Source: Leptospira selangorensis
Lineage (GTDB): Bacteria; Spirochaetota; Leptospiria; Leptospirales; Leptospiraceae
NCBI RefSeq assembly: GCF_004769405.1
Contig: NZ_RQES01000001.1
Location: 237,815-301,814 of the forward strand
Length of the DNA: 64,000 bases
Reading direction: 5' to 3'
Below, piece by piece: positions 46,236 to 53,788 of this stretch. The notes beneath the pieces are model-generated. The model made no database searches and was not told the DNA's origin. It saw only the letters and a program-made list of their open reading frames with translations. The translations under genes were made by a program, and so were the position numbers. Each line of letters opens with the position of its first letter. Within the stretch, counting starts at the first letter, position 1.

Positions 46236-46466
46236 TTGAAAGTAACGGACCGACAAAAGAAAAAGTTCTTAAAGTCTCTTAAACAGGCAAGGATCGAAGC
46301 AGGGTTCACTCAATCGGAAGTCGCCGAGCAGATTGGGACCAGTCAAAGTTTCATTTCCAAATTAGAATCAGGAAGTATATCTTTAGAAGTCGAGATATTC
46401 TTAAAGTTATATCAATTATACGATAAGCCTGCGATTTATTTCTTCTCCGCATTCTCCCAAAAATAA
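46236..46466 (+). CDS. Small XRE-family DNA-binding protein
   Basis: 76 residues, essentially one Cro/CI-type helix-turn-helix: SLKQARIEAGFTQSEVAEQIGTSQSFISKLESGSISLEVEIFLKLYQLY. It starts at TTG (46236) with AGGTAG nearby. No partner toxin is adjacent: the neighbour downstream is a convergent lipoprotein gene four bases away. It could regulate itself or a distant target. Confidence 0.8.
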   Translation: MKVTDRQKKKFLKSLKQARIEAGFTQSEVAEQIGTSQSFISKLESGSISLEVEIFLKLYQLYDKPAIYFFSAFSQK

Positions 46467-46470
46467 AAAC

Positions 46471-47133
46471 CTATTTTGGGACTTCTCCCCTATTCTTAAT
46501 GAACTTTTGGATAATCTCCAATTGGGAATCGGAAACGAATAGATCGATCGCATCATTCGCACTATATAATCTGTACTGAAGCGATTTCGCAGAAAGAATA
46601 TCGTTCTCCATTTCTTTTGTAAATATCAATCTACCGGAAAGAATATTAGAAGTTAATGTAGAGGTTCTAGTGCCGGTCATAGGAACTGCGCCGTAACCGT
46701 ATCCAAAACCGATTCCGGGTCCCATAACTGTAGGAACCTGAGTGCGAACAGTTACTTGATTTGCTGAATAATTCGAATCGGACAGAAGTAGTTTTGTAGA
46801 TTTACGATCAATTTTAATATAAGCTTCCGGACCTAAGGAAGCAAGAGTCTCAGAACCTTGGAGCCTAATAATCAGAACGATTTGCGAGATCACACCGTTC
46901 TTAATTTCTTTAGCGTATTGGCCCCCATAAGCATAAGCAGTTTTATTCGGATTATCCACCTTTGCTTCATGGTCCATATCCATTTTGACCACTGTGACAT
47001 CTCTAAAAGGATCTTGGACAACTTGTATCGTAGTGCCGCAATCAAGACATAAGAACAGAAAGGTGAATATTAAAGATTTATACTTCAAATCGGAGGAACA
47101 GTCACGATATAAATTTTCCGGTGTCCGGATCAT
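46471..47133 (-). CDS. Hypothetical lipoprotein
   Basis: 220 residues. A hydrophobic stretch ends at FLCLDC, a plausible lipobox (Cys at about 32), giving a long n-region, so an internal start is possible. The mature part contains a Gly/Tyr-rich loop (GPGIGFGYGYGAVP) and beta-rich sequence. No family is recognised. Likely envelope-located. Confidence 0.55.
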   Translation of the reverse strand: MIRTPENLYRDCSSDLKYKSLIFTFLFLCLDCGTTIQVVQDPFRDVTVVKMDMDHEAKVDNPNKTAYAYGGQYAKEIKNGVISQIVLIIRLQGSETLASLGPEAYIKIDRKSTKLLLSDSNYSANQVTVRTQVPTVMGPGIGFGYGYGAVPMTGTRTSTLTSNILSGRLIFTKEMENDILSAKSLQYRLYSANDAIDLFVSDSQLEIIQKFIKNRGEVPK

Positions 47134-47154
47134 CCAAATCGTGACTTCTCTATT

Positions 47155-47559
47155 TTATTTCTGCCAAGGAGTAACTTCTCTCAGTTTAGGAAATCTGAGA
47201 TATAAACCTGCCCATAGAATAATTCCCAGATAGGTAGGGAATAAAATATGAGAACCTAAAGGATTTAAAACACGAACATGAGTAGCTACGGCACCACCCA
47301 AATAACCAGTGAGCAAAGTTGCGCCTAAAACTGCAGTTCTAGGAAAAGCATATAACAAAGTGCTAACAATCAGGACAGTTCCTAAATAAGGCATTACTTC
47401 AGGTGGATATCCGAGCTTAGCTCCTTCTGCCTGAGCTTCCGGCGGCATTTTATCTAAGAAAAATTTTAATACTCCATCAAAAAGTAGAAAAAGTACAACC
47501 AATCCGCTGAGTACTCGACCGGTCCAAAGTTGGCCTTTCGAAACGTTTTCAGATCCCAT
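47155..47559 (-). CDS. DoxX-like family membrane protein
   Basis: 134 residues with four hydrophobic segments (about 12-30, 56-70, 75-92 and 104-122) and the signature LFDGVLKFF near the first, as in DoxX-like proteins. It starts with MGSENVSKGQ, and a GGAGG-like ribosome site (GAGGAAATATAG) precedes it. The biochemical role is unknown. A second DoxX-like gene is at 38424-38816. Confidence 0.7.
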   Translation of the reverse strand: MGSENVSKGQLWTGRVLSGLVVLFLLFDGVLKFFLDKMPPEAQAEGAKLGYPPEVMPYLGTVLIVSTLLYAFPRTAVLGATLLTGYLGGAVATHVRVLNPLGSHILFPTYLGIILWAGLYLRFPKLREVTPWQK

Positions 47560-47703
47560 TCTATATTTCCTCCAAATGAGAGGGCAATTTTGGGATCTTC
47601 AGCGGAAAAGTTCAAGAACTATTACAGAAATTTTGAATTCGATTTTGCAATAAACGTTTGTTTGTCGCAAAGACGACCGCATACCAATGATGATTCTTGG
47701 AAA

Positions 47704-48090
47704 TTATTTCTTTTTCGTTTTTTTAGGGACCTTCTTCTTATATTCTCCCACTCTAAATTTCACGATCTTACGGACTAAACCAAAAGGTAAAGGTTGATCG
47801 ATTGGAAATTGAACGGAACCTTTTGCATTTTTGTATTTATCAATCTCTTTCTTAAATTTAGCGATACCGCTTGCTCCTGGATAAAAACCGATATGATTTT
47901 TATAAGCGGCAAAATGTACCAGATTGCCGTTCAGATAAAAAGTCGGGATCTGATAACTGATCTTCTCGCTTGCTTCCGGAGCTTCTTCTTGGATCACTTT
48001 TCGGAGTTCCTGAAGAATCGACTGGACTTCTTTCGGAAAAGTTTTGATATACTCGTCAATCGATTGGAATGTACTTTTTGTTTTATCCAT
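47704..48090 (-). CDS. YdhG/DUF1801-family protein (iron-chaperone-like)
   Basis: 128 residues from the ATG at 48090 (MDKTKSTFQSIDEYI), the usual N-terminus of the group; a longer frame to 48132 is unlikely. Family hallmarks: IDEYIKTFPKEVQSILQELRKVI, EKISYQIPTFYLNG, HFAAYKNHIGFYPG and a very basic tail (KKKVPKKTKKK). Related proteins are called YdhG or frataxin-like iron chaperones, but that activity is not established here. Confidence 0.75.
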   Translation of the reverse strand: MDKTKSTFQSIDEYIKTFPKEVQSILQELRKVIQEEAPEASEKISYQIPTFYLNGNLVHFAAYKNHIGFYPGASGIAKFKKEIDKYKNAKGSVQFPIDQPLPFGLVRKIVKFRVGEYKKKVPKKTKKK

Positions 48091-48138
48091 AATTAAACCC
48101 GAGAAAGTTTGACCGGTAGAAGGTCCGTTCAATCAAAT

Positions 48139-48552
48139 TCACTTTTTCTTAATGATCAATATTCCTGCAAGATAACTGGTAGGAATATAAGCCCCGACTA
48201 AATCCAACACATTAAACCAAGCAGGAGACGGAAGCATTAGAACATTTGCTGTTCCACCCGCAAGAAAGAAAGCCCCGATCACTAAGGCGAACTTGAGTTT
48301 ATGATTCGTCGCAATGAAAGCCGTTACCTGCGCTCCCACGAATGTTCCAAGAGCATGTGCTAAAAAAGGAAAGATAAAATGTTTAGGTTGGAATAAATGA
48401 ATAGATGCTTTTAAACCTTCCATGGTAGTTACATCGGCACCTTCCGGAGGAGGAATAATACTCCCACTAATCGTAATAAGCCCCATATTCACTATACTTC
48501 CAAGTAGAAGTCCCGCAATCACTGCAAAGGTATTTTTAACATATGGATTCAT
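48139..48552 (-). CDS. Small integral membrane protein, unknown function
   Basis: 137 residues with four hydrophobic segments (about 7-30, 58-82, 87-106 and 113-133). The loop SIIPPPEGADVTTMEGLKAS between the first two is typical of a small conserved family found beside accessory genes. No catalytic motif. Its gene is divergent from the arsR-like operon. Confidence 0.6.
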   Translation of the reverse strand: MNPYVKNTFAVIAGLLLGSIVNMGLITISGSIIPPPEGADVTTMEGLKASIHLFQPKHFIFPFLAHALGTFVGAQVTAFIATNHKLKFALVIGAFFLAGGTANVLMLPSPAWFNVLDLVGAYIPTSYLAGILIIKKK

Positions 48553-48680
48553 AATCTAATGCCCCACCATTCGAGAAATAAATGATTTAAAAGGTTAATA
48601 AAAACAATGCAAGTGCAAAATTACACTTCTTTCCTTTAAAACCGACCTCACAACACACTTTGGAAAGGTTTCTAATTTTA

Positions 48681-48744
48681 TTAAACTAATTGGTTTAATA
48701 TTTGACAATCTAAGCATGGACGAATTTATTCAACTAAATGGTTG
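48681..48744 (+). promoter_or_regulatory. Promoter and operator pair of the arsR-like operon
   Basis: Two inverted repeats share a related core: TTAAACTAATTGGTTTAA (48681-48698) and CAACTAAATGGTTG (48731-48744), the second covering the start codon at 48738. TTGACA (48702-48707) lies between them with an AT-rich -10-like TTTATT 17 bases later. No Shine-Dalgarno precedes the ATG, so the mRNA may be nearly leaderless. ArsR-type repressors bind imperfect 12-2-12-like palindromes, so autoregulation is a natural reading. Confidence 0.55.
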
Positions 48745-49118
48745 GATTTCATAAAAACGAACAAAGGCTGGATCGGGTATTCGCAGCGCTCGCGGATAGC
48801 TCAAGAAGGCAAATGCTTGCTAAATTGCGAAAAAGGCCTCTCACTATTTCGGAATTAGCAGAACCTTTTTCCATGTCCTTTGCAGGAGTTGCTAAACATA
48901 TAGATGTGCTAACATCTGCCGGTTTAGTTCGTAAAGTTAGGGATCAAGAAGATGGTCGTAGTTTCCGGCTAGAGCTGCAAAACCAATCACTTATGGAGGC
49001 TTCTACATGGCTTACATATCATCAGGAATTCTGGACCAACAAACTCGATAGACTCGAATCCTTTATAGAGGAGCAAGACCATGACAAACCAGGTCGTAAA
49101 AATAGAAAAAAGAATTAA
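48738..49118 (+). CDS. ArsR-family winged-helix transcriptional regulator
   Basis: 126 residues. The ArsR wHTH shows in DRVFAALADSSRRQMLAKL, LTISELAEPFSMSFAGVAKHIDVLTSAGLV and the wing DQEDGRSFRLEL. There is no metal-binding CxC motif, so it belongs to the non-metal subgroup often paired with SRPBCC/AHSA1 proteins. Its 3' end overlaps the following SRPBCC gene by 38 bp, so co-regulation is expected. It probably represses its own operon through the palindromes at 48681-48744. Confidence 0.85.
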   Translation: MVGFHKNEQRLDRVFAALADSSRRQMLAKLRKRPLTISELAEPFSMSFAGVAKHIDVLTSAGLVRKVRDQEDGRSFRLELQNQSLMEASTWLTYHQEFWTNKLDRLESFIEEQDHDKPGRKNRKKN

Positions 49119-49542
49119 TGCGGAACCAATTAGATTATTTAAGGCCTGGCTAAAAGCAGAAGAATTTTCCAGCTGGTTTTTGCCTGGGAATTCTATCGGG
49201 ATCGAATCTGCCATACTAGATCCACGCCCGGGCGGTCGATTTAAGATCAATATGTTGCATGAAGGCAAAGTGCTGCCGCATGAAGGTGAATATCAGATCA
49301 TAGAAGAACCAAAAAAAATAGTGTTTACTTGGAGATCACATGCAACCGGCGGCTTAGATACGTTAGTCACAGTTACTTTCGATCCATTAGAAGAAGGATC
49401 TTCAAACTCAAACAAGAAGCCGCAAACACTTATAACGTTGATGCATGAACGTTTGATAGGAGAAGATGCTGCCACATCTCATAAAGCAGGATGGACAAGT
49501 ATTCTGGATAGTCTTGAAAAATGGCAGGTCGGGAAAAAATAA
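49081..49542 (+). CDS. SRPBCC (AHSA1-like) protein
   Basis: 153 residues of START/Bet v1-like (AHSA1) fold: IEKRINAEPIRLFKAWLKAEEFSSWF at the start, LDPRPGGRFKI, EGEYQIIEEPKKIVFTW and the C-terminal long helix ending GWTSILDSLEKW. The fold forms a hydrophobic ligand pocket; individual functions are mostly unknown. It is translated from within the arsR-like gene end, so it is surely in that operon. Confidence 0.85.
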   Translation: MTNQVVKIEKRINAEPIRLFKAWLKAEEFSSWFLPGNSIGIESAILDPRPGGRFKINMLHEGKVLPHEGEYQIIEEPKKIVFTWRSHATGGLDTLVTVTFDPLEEGSSNSNKKPQTLITLMHERLIGEDAATSHKAGWTSILDSLEKWQVGKK

Positions 49543-49605
49543 TACAGCACTTTTATCGGCGATCCGCCGGAAAGGAAAAGAAACAACAAACGTAAGGAGA
49601 ATAAG

Positions 49606-50073
49606 ATGAACGGAATCTATCATAAGATAGGCGTTCGTGCAGGAGCTGCGGACGTCGTTAAGGCACTAACGACTAAGGAGGGACTTTCAGGATGGTGGAC
49701 TAGACAAGTGGAAGGACCATTTACCGGTGGAATTTCCGGCGTAGGAGAACCTATTCATTTTGATTTCGGAATAGCGGGAATCGATATGAAGGTACAGGAA
49801 CTTTCATCACAACATGTTCGTTGGGAATGTACATCAGGGCCAGAAGATTGGATCGGTTCTCATATCGATTTTAAATTGAATCCGGGAACAGCGCCTGACG
49901 GAGCAGCATTGACACTTATTTATTTCGGGCATCGGGATTGGAAAATAGAAAGTGATTTTACTGCACATTGTAGTATGAAATGGGCAGTTTTCTTACTTAG
50001 CTTAAGGGATTTGATTGAAACCGGCACTGGTAAACCAGCACCGGATGATATTAAGATTGATGATTTCAATTAA
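49606..50073 (+). CDS. SRPBCC-family protein
   Basis: 155 residues with the same Bet v1-like fold: IGVRAGAADVVKALTTKEGLSGWWT, FDFGIAGIDMKVQEL, and a C-terminal helix with SMKWAVFLLSLRDLIETG. GTAAGGAGAATAAG precedes the ATG and gives a good ribosome site. It is the third gene of the arsR-SRPBCC-SRPBCC group. The ligand is unknown. Confidence 0.8.
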   Translation: MNGIYHKIGVRAGAADVVKALTTKEGLSGWWTRQVEGPFTGGISGVGEPIHFDFGIAGIDMKVQELSSQHVRWECTSGPEDWIGSHIDFKLNPGTAPDGAALTLIYFGHRDWKIESDFTAHCSMKWAVFLLSLRDLIETGTGKPAPDDIKIDDFN

Positions 50074-50112
50074 AAGATTATGCGCGGGGACGCCTGCGCT
50101 GCTTTTGCAAAA

Positions 50113-50502
50113 TTACTTTAATCTTTCCAGAACACCTTTTCGTTTTACGATATTTTTATAGTCCCACTGTATTTTCTTAGATTTATTCACCCAACGTTTT
50201 AGATCTTTTTTGTTAATTTGATCTGAGCTTGTATAACGGACTTCAGCTGCTTTAAACGTTCCTTCCGGTTCTAAACCTTCTTCATCAAAAGATTGGCCGC
50301 TCCAAAAGAGTAATCGAATACAATTTTTAAGTTTACTATAACCTACAATCGGATTCCCATCCAAAAACCAGACCGGATGAGCATGCCAGATCTTATTTTC
50401 CGCTTTAGGAAGATGAAGATTAATTTCTTGGAAAAGAATGTCGCAGATCTCTTTTTCAATTTTGGTTTGTGAATTATTGTATTTTTGAACTTCTTTATTC
50501 AT
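50113..50502 (-). CDS. DUF1801-family protein
   Basis: 129 residues from the ATG at 50502 (MNKEVQKYN); the longer frame reaching 50586 overlaps the next gene and is rejected. Motifs include ENKIWHAHPVWFLDGNPIVGYSKLKNCIRLLFWSG and AAEVRYTSSDQINKKDLKRW, as in DUF1801 proteins. It lies 14 bp behind a MmcQ/YjbR gene, suggesting co-transcription. Function unknown. Confidence 0.65.
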   Translation of the reverse strand: MNKEVQKYNNSQTKIEKEICDILFQEINLHLPKAENKIWHAHPVWFLDGNPIVGYSKLKNCIRLLFWSGQSFDEEGLEPEGTFKAAEVRYTSSDQINKKDLKRWVNKSKKIQWDYKNIVKRKGVLERLK

Positions 50503-50516
50503 GTGATTATAAGTTA

Positions 50517-50879
50517 TTAAAATTTTATACGAAATTTTGAATTTTGCTGAAGTGTTTCTACAAGTCTTTTGGGAGCAACTCCACAATAAGAAACCACTAA
50601 CATATCTTTAAATAAAGCTAAATCGGTCGATTTCATTTTAACACAGGTCCAACCCTGCTGCCCCCATTTATTTTCTATAGGATAAACGGAGCCCTTAGAT
50701 GCTGCGGAGAAGAAGTCCTGGTCGTTCCGATCAAATTTTAGGACGATCTTTTTATTCTCCTGATCCACCGTTGCGAAAATTTTCTTGCTCACTCTGAAAG
50801 AAATTTTTTCAAAATGAGGTTCTTCTTTTGCTTCCGGAAGAGCTAAGGCAAGTTTTCTTATTTTGTCTAAGGTTATCAT
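50517..50879 (-). CDS. MmcQ/YjbR-family protein
   Basis: 120 residues. The family pattern is clear: LDKIRKLALALPEAKEEPHFEKISFRVSKKIFATV, then a short beta segment and WGQQGWTCVKMKSTDLALFKDMLVVSYCGVAPKR. Members have a double-wing fold that can bind DNA, but a definite role is unknown. First gene of a two-gene minus-strand unit with the DUF1801 gene. Confidence 0.8.
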   Translation of the reverse strand: MITLDKIRKLALALPEAKEEPHFEKISFRVSKKIFATVDQENKKIVLKFDRNDQDFFSAASKGSVYPIENKWGQQGWTCVKMKSTDLALFKDMLVVSYCGVAPKRLVETLQQNSKFRIKF

Positions 50880-50989
50880 TATGTTTTTAATTATAGTATA
50901 AATGTTCGATTCTCAATTTTTCTTTAAAACGACATTAAATGATACCGAAAAAGCTTTCCTATGAAGAATAGTCTGTTAAATTCCCTAAA

Positions 50990-51406
50990 ATGGACTCAAA
51001 ACAAATCACTATTCAAGCTACAATTACAGCAGACATTAAAAAAGCCTGGGACTACTACACTGATCCAAAACATATTATTCATTGGAATTTTGCCACTGAC
51101 GATTGGCAATGCCCTTGGGCGAAAAATGACCTGAGACCTGGTGGTACGTACAGCGCGAGAATGGAAGCTAAGGATGGAAGTTTTGGCTTCGAGTTTGGAG
51201 CTATTTACGATACAGTTGTAGATCAGAAAAATTTGGCTTATACAATGGGAGATGGTAGAAAGGCAACGGTTAACTTTGAGAATAAAGATAACAAAACAAT
51301 TGTAACAGTAATCTTTGACCCTGAATCAATGAATCCAGTTGAAATGCAAAGAGGTGGTTGGCAGGCGATACTCGATAACTACAAGAAGTATACAGAAGCT
51401 AATTAA
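50990..51406 (+). CDS. SRPBCC (AHSA1-like) protein
   Basis: 138 residues. ITIQATITADIKKAWDYYTDPKHIIHWNFATDDWQCPWA and LRPGGTYSARMEA are typical of the AHSA1/polyketide cyclase-like group, and the C-terminal helix is GWQAILDNYKKY. It is the third SRPBCC gene within 2.4 kb but reads like a different subfamily, so recent tandem duplication is unlikely. It is divergent from the MmcQ/YjbR gene. Confidence 0.8.
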   Translation: MDSKQITIQATITADIKKAWDYYTDPKHIIHWNFATDDWQCPWAKNDLRPGGTYSARMEAKDGSFGFEFGAIYDTVVDQKNLAYTMGDGRKATVNFENKDNKTIVTVIFDPESMNPVEMQRGGWQAILDNYKKYTEAN

Positions 51407-51542
51407 GAAATTGCGGAAAATAAGATCCAATCGCAGCAAGTCCACCGGCCAAAAGAGCTGCTGAAACCCAATTATCTATCAGAAACTTGGGCTTACTGCG
51501 ATTTTTCAATAATTTTACGTCTATCCATGATACGGATAACGT
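51399..51542 (-). pseudogene. Possible remnant of a small membrane-protein gene
   Basis: A 47-codon open minus-strand stretch without a start codon, ending at TAG (51399-51401) inside the 3' end of the SRPBCC gene. It encodes a basic piece followed by a hydrophobic segment (NWVSAALLAGGLAAIGSYFP), like the C-terminal helix of a small membrane protein. It is bounded upstream by a stop. It may be a decayed gene or chance; otherwise 51407-51555 is empty. Confidence 0.25.
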
Positions 51543-51555
51543 TCAATGGCGATTA

Positions 51556-51936
51556 CTATTGGCCTGCTGGTGGTTGCCAGAGTTCAACCTTGTTCCCTTC
51601 CGGATCCATGACCCAACCGAATATTCCATACTCTGATTCTTCTACCTTCTCCAAAACTTGACAACCTTCTTCCCGAAGTGCTTTCAATAACCCATGAAGA
51701 TCATCTACTCGATAGTTAACCATGAATGTAGAATTGCTTGGAGCGAAATAGGATCCATCTCCAATTGACCAAGCAGTTGTGCCATTTGTGGGATTACCGG
51801 AAGCATCAACCCAGCGAAAGGCTGCGCCACCCCAAGACTGGACATCTATTCCAAGATGAGTTTTGTACCAGGAACCTAGTTTTGCAGGGTCTTTAGCGCT
51901 GAAGAAGATTCCACCAATACCTGTAACTCGTTTCAT
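51556..51936 (-). CDS. VOC-family (glyoxalase/bleomycin-resistance fold) protein
   Basis: 126 residues from the ATG at 51936. GGAGG seven bases upstream decides this start; the in-frame TTG at 51948 lies on the ribosome site itself. The VOC fold is evident: GIGGIFFSAKDPAKLGSWYKTHLGIDV, FMVNYRVDDLHGLLKALREEGCQV and the end FGWVMDPEGNKVELWQPP with metal-ligand positions. It could be a dioxygenase, lyase or resistance protein; substrate unknown. Confidence 0.85.
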   Translation of the reverse strand: MKRVTGIGGIFFSAKDPAKLGSWYKTHLGIDVQSWGGAAFRWVDASGNPTNGTTAWSIGDGSYFAPSNSTFMVNYRVDDLHGLLKALREEGCQVLEKVEESEYGIFGWVMDPEGNKVELWQPPAGQ

Positions 51937-52068
51937 AGATGCCTCCAAACTAATAAGGTTTTCCGATACTACACAAGGTAGTTGAAAATAGCTAACTAAA
52001 TGCTATTGACGTGTATGAAATTTTTGCTCCAATAATCGCGTTAAAATATACCTTAAAGGAATATTGCC

Positions 52069-52665
52069 ATGAGAAAAATTATCGTACTCGAATTTCTCAC
52101 GCTTGATGGAGTTATTCAAGGCCCGGGCGGGCAAGAAGAAGATACAAGTGGTGGCTTTAAATATAGCGGATGGCAAGCTCCGATATTTGACGATCTTACC
52201 GGAACAGTTATGCAGAAGCAGATGAACCTTCCGTTTGATCTGCTATTAGGTCGTAAGACATTTGATATTTGGGAACCCTATTGGCCCAAACATTCCGACT
52301 TTTGGCCTCCTATCATGTCAGTAACTAAGTATGTTGCCTCTAATACCAGGACTAGTAGTGAATGGAAGCCATCCGTGTTTCTAAACGGAGACATTGTGGA
52401 AAAAATCAACAAACTCAAAAAAGAAGAAGGACCAGATTTACACGTCTATGGAAGCGCTAATCTAGTCCAGACACTCATGAAACATGATTTGGTTGATGAG
52501 TTTTGGCTAAAGATATATCCGCTAACGTTAGGAAGTGGGAAAAGATTATTTGTAGATGGCACAATCCCTGCGATGTTCCAGATGACTGAAAGCCAAATCT
52601 CCTCAAATGGAGTCATTATTGTGAATTATAAGCGTGCGGGAGAAGTTAAAACAGGAAATTTCTAA
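52069..52665 (+). CDS. Dihydrofolate reductase/RibD C-terminal-like reductase
   Basis: 198 residues of RibD C-terminal (YyaP/DHFR-like) family: [81 protein letters not shown]-dependent reductase fold; natural substrate unknown. AAAGGAATATTGCC gives a ribosome site. Two further members of the family follow at 55400 and 56068. Its end overlaps the convergent MepB gene by 20 bp. Confidence 0.85.
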   Translation: MRKIIVLEFLTLDGVIQGPGGQEEDTSGGFKYSGWQAPIFDDLTGTVMQKQMNLPFDLLLGRKTFDIWEPYWPKHSDFWPPIMSVTKYVASNTRTSSEWKPSVFLNGDIVEKINKLKKEEGPDLHVYGSANLVQTLMKHDLVDEFWLKIYPLTLGSGKRLFVDGTIPAMFQMTESQISSNGVIIVNYKRAGEVKTGNF

Positions 52666-53155
52666 GACGCGCACTATCATCCATATTCATTTTTTTATGC
52701 TCAAAGAAATAGCGTGATTGCCAACTTTGAGATAGAATAGCTTGCCTACTCGAAGGAGTTTCCCAAGGAGGATAGATCCTAAATCCTCTTTTGCCTTCTT
52801 TTTTAGAAGTGATAATCCCGTTTTCAACAAGAAGGCTTTTATTAAAAACAAAATGCCCGATCCTATTCAATTTTCTGACTTCGATGATAATAAGATCAAT
52901 ATCATCATTTTTATGGAATGGAATGGTGATCCCCTTTTTATCCCTTTTCCAAAGAGTAACAAACAATCCGATTTTTTTAGGAGTAATTTTCGCTAATCTA
53001 AAAACAGTCTGTTTTTTATTTAAATCAAAGAATGCAGCATTATAATCGGAACTTTCTTTTTCTATCCGAAAATTTTTGATCTCTATATTACAGTTTTCAG
53101 AGAATAAAAGATTAACTTTCATTAAACTCGTAGGAAGAGGTATTTTATTCGACAT
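52646..53155 (-). CDS. MepB-family protein
   Basis: 169 residues. [35 protein letters not shown] and the C-terminal [29 protein letters not shown] match the MepB family, first noted in the staphylococcal mepRAB multidrug operon; function unknown. Its start lies eight bases from an attC-like half-site (53163-53178), the spacing expected for the first codons of an integron cassette gene. A MarR regulator follows upstream, reminiscent of mepR, but no MepA pump is present. Confidence 0.8.
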   Translation of the reverse strand: MSNKIPLPTSLMKVNLLFSENCNIEIKNFRIEKESSDYNAAFFDLNKKQTVFRLAKITPKKIGLFVTLWKRDKKGITIPFHKNDDIDLIIIEVRKLNRIGHFVFNKSLLVENGIITSKKEGKRGFRIYPPWETPSSRQAILSQSWQSRYFFEHKKMNMDDSARLRNFLF

Positions 53156-53162
53156 TCAGATA

Positions 53163-53178
53163 ATAACGACCAAGGCTT
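53163..53178 (-). repeat. Isolated attC-like half-site
   Basis: The minus strand reads AAGCCTTGGTCGTTAT, the same end motif as in the array at 57-63.4 kb (CCTTGGTCGTTA). No matching other half is visible because the marR stop is only four bases away. It looks like the R' end of a degraded or recombined attC lying directly before the mepB-like start. Confidence 0.5.
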
Positions 53179-53181
53179 TGT

Positions 53182-53598
53182 TTATTTTTTTAGTTGGGCT
53201 AATAGTGAAATAAGATTTTTTCGGTCAGGAGCCGACATACCTCGATATAAACGAGCATTCATCTTTCTTCCCGCTCGAATAATTTTCAAACGTGTATTTT
53301 TCCCCGATGTGGTTAACCGGACCTGGGATTCTCTTGCATCAAGGGATGAACGTTCCTGAATTGCAAGATTTAAATCGACTAACTTTTGTACTAATGGAGT
53401 AACGCTAGACTGGTCTCTGAAAATCTGTCTCGCTATCTCCTTCATAGATTGAGGGTGATCGTTTTTAAGTGCACAAAGGACCGCGCCCATCGCAGGAGTT
53501 ATATTCGTTAGTCCGAAACGTAAATAATCTTTTTTTACTTCGTCTAAAATTTGATCCCGTAACGCAGTTACCAGGACTAACAGCCTATCTTGTTTCAT
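53182..53598 (-). CDS. MarR-family transcriptional regulator
   Basis: 138 residues with the MarR wHTH: LTNITPAMGAVLCALKND, SMKEIARQIFRDQSSVTPLVQKLVDLNLAIQERSSLDARESQVRLTTSG, and dimerisation helices at both ends. It is divergent from the MddA-like gene. A 16-base repeat occurs upstream of each gene (53655 and 53759), which makes it a strong candidate regulator of its neighbour and itself. Confidence 0.85.
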   Translation of the reverse strand: MKQDRLLVLVTALRDQILDEVKKDYLRFGLTNITPAMGAVLCALKNDHPQSMKEIARQIFRDQSSVTPLVQKLVDLNLAIQERSSLDARESQVRLTTSGKNTRLKIIRAGRKMNARLYRGMSAPDRKNLISLLAQLKK

Positions 53599-53654
53599 TC
53601 TTCTTCCGTTTACCCCGCCTTATTAATAGACAGTTTTATATATACCAAAAATTA

Positions 53655-53774
53655 CTTTGAATACCAAGCAATATTATTCCTAACAAAAGGATTTCTACAA
53701 TTTATTATTTACAGCAGAGATTTCCAATCTTCTTCCTTAAGTTAGAATTTTTAAAAAGCTTTGAATACCAAGCA
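53655..53774. promoter_or_regulatory. Duplicated operator-like repeat between marR-like and mddA-like genes
   Basis: CTTTGAATACCAAGCA occurs twice exactly, at 53655-53670 and 53759-53774 (104 bp apart). The 14-base core is an imperfect palindrome (10 of 14 positions symmetrical), as expected for a MarR dimer site. One copy is in the marR promoter region (57 bp from its start), the other directly before the ribosome site of the divergent gene. Confidence 0.55.
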
Positions 53775-53788
53775 TTTTGGGAGGACCT

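Noticed and set aside
46236..46466. Antitoxin of a toxin-antitoxin pair
   Set aside because: The XRE protein has no toxin-like gene adjacent on the same strand; the neighbour is a convergent lipoprotein gene.
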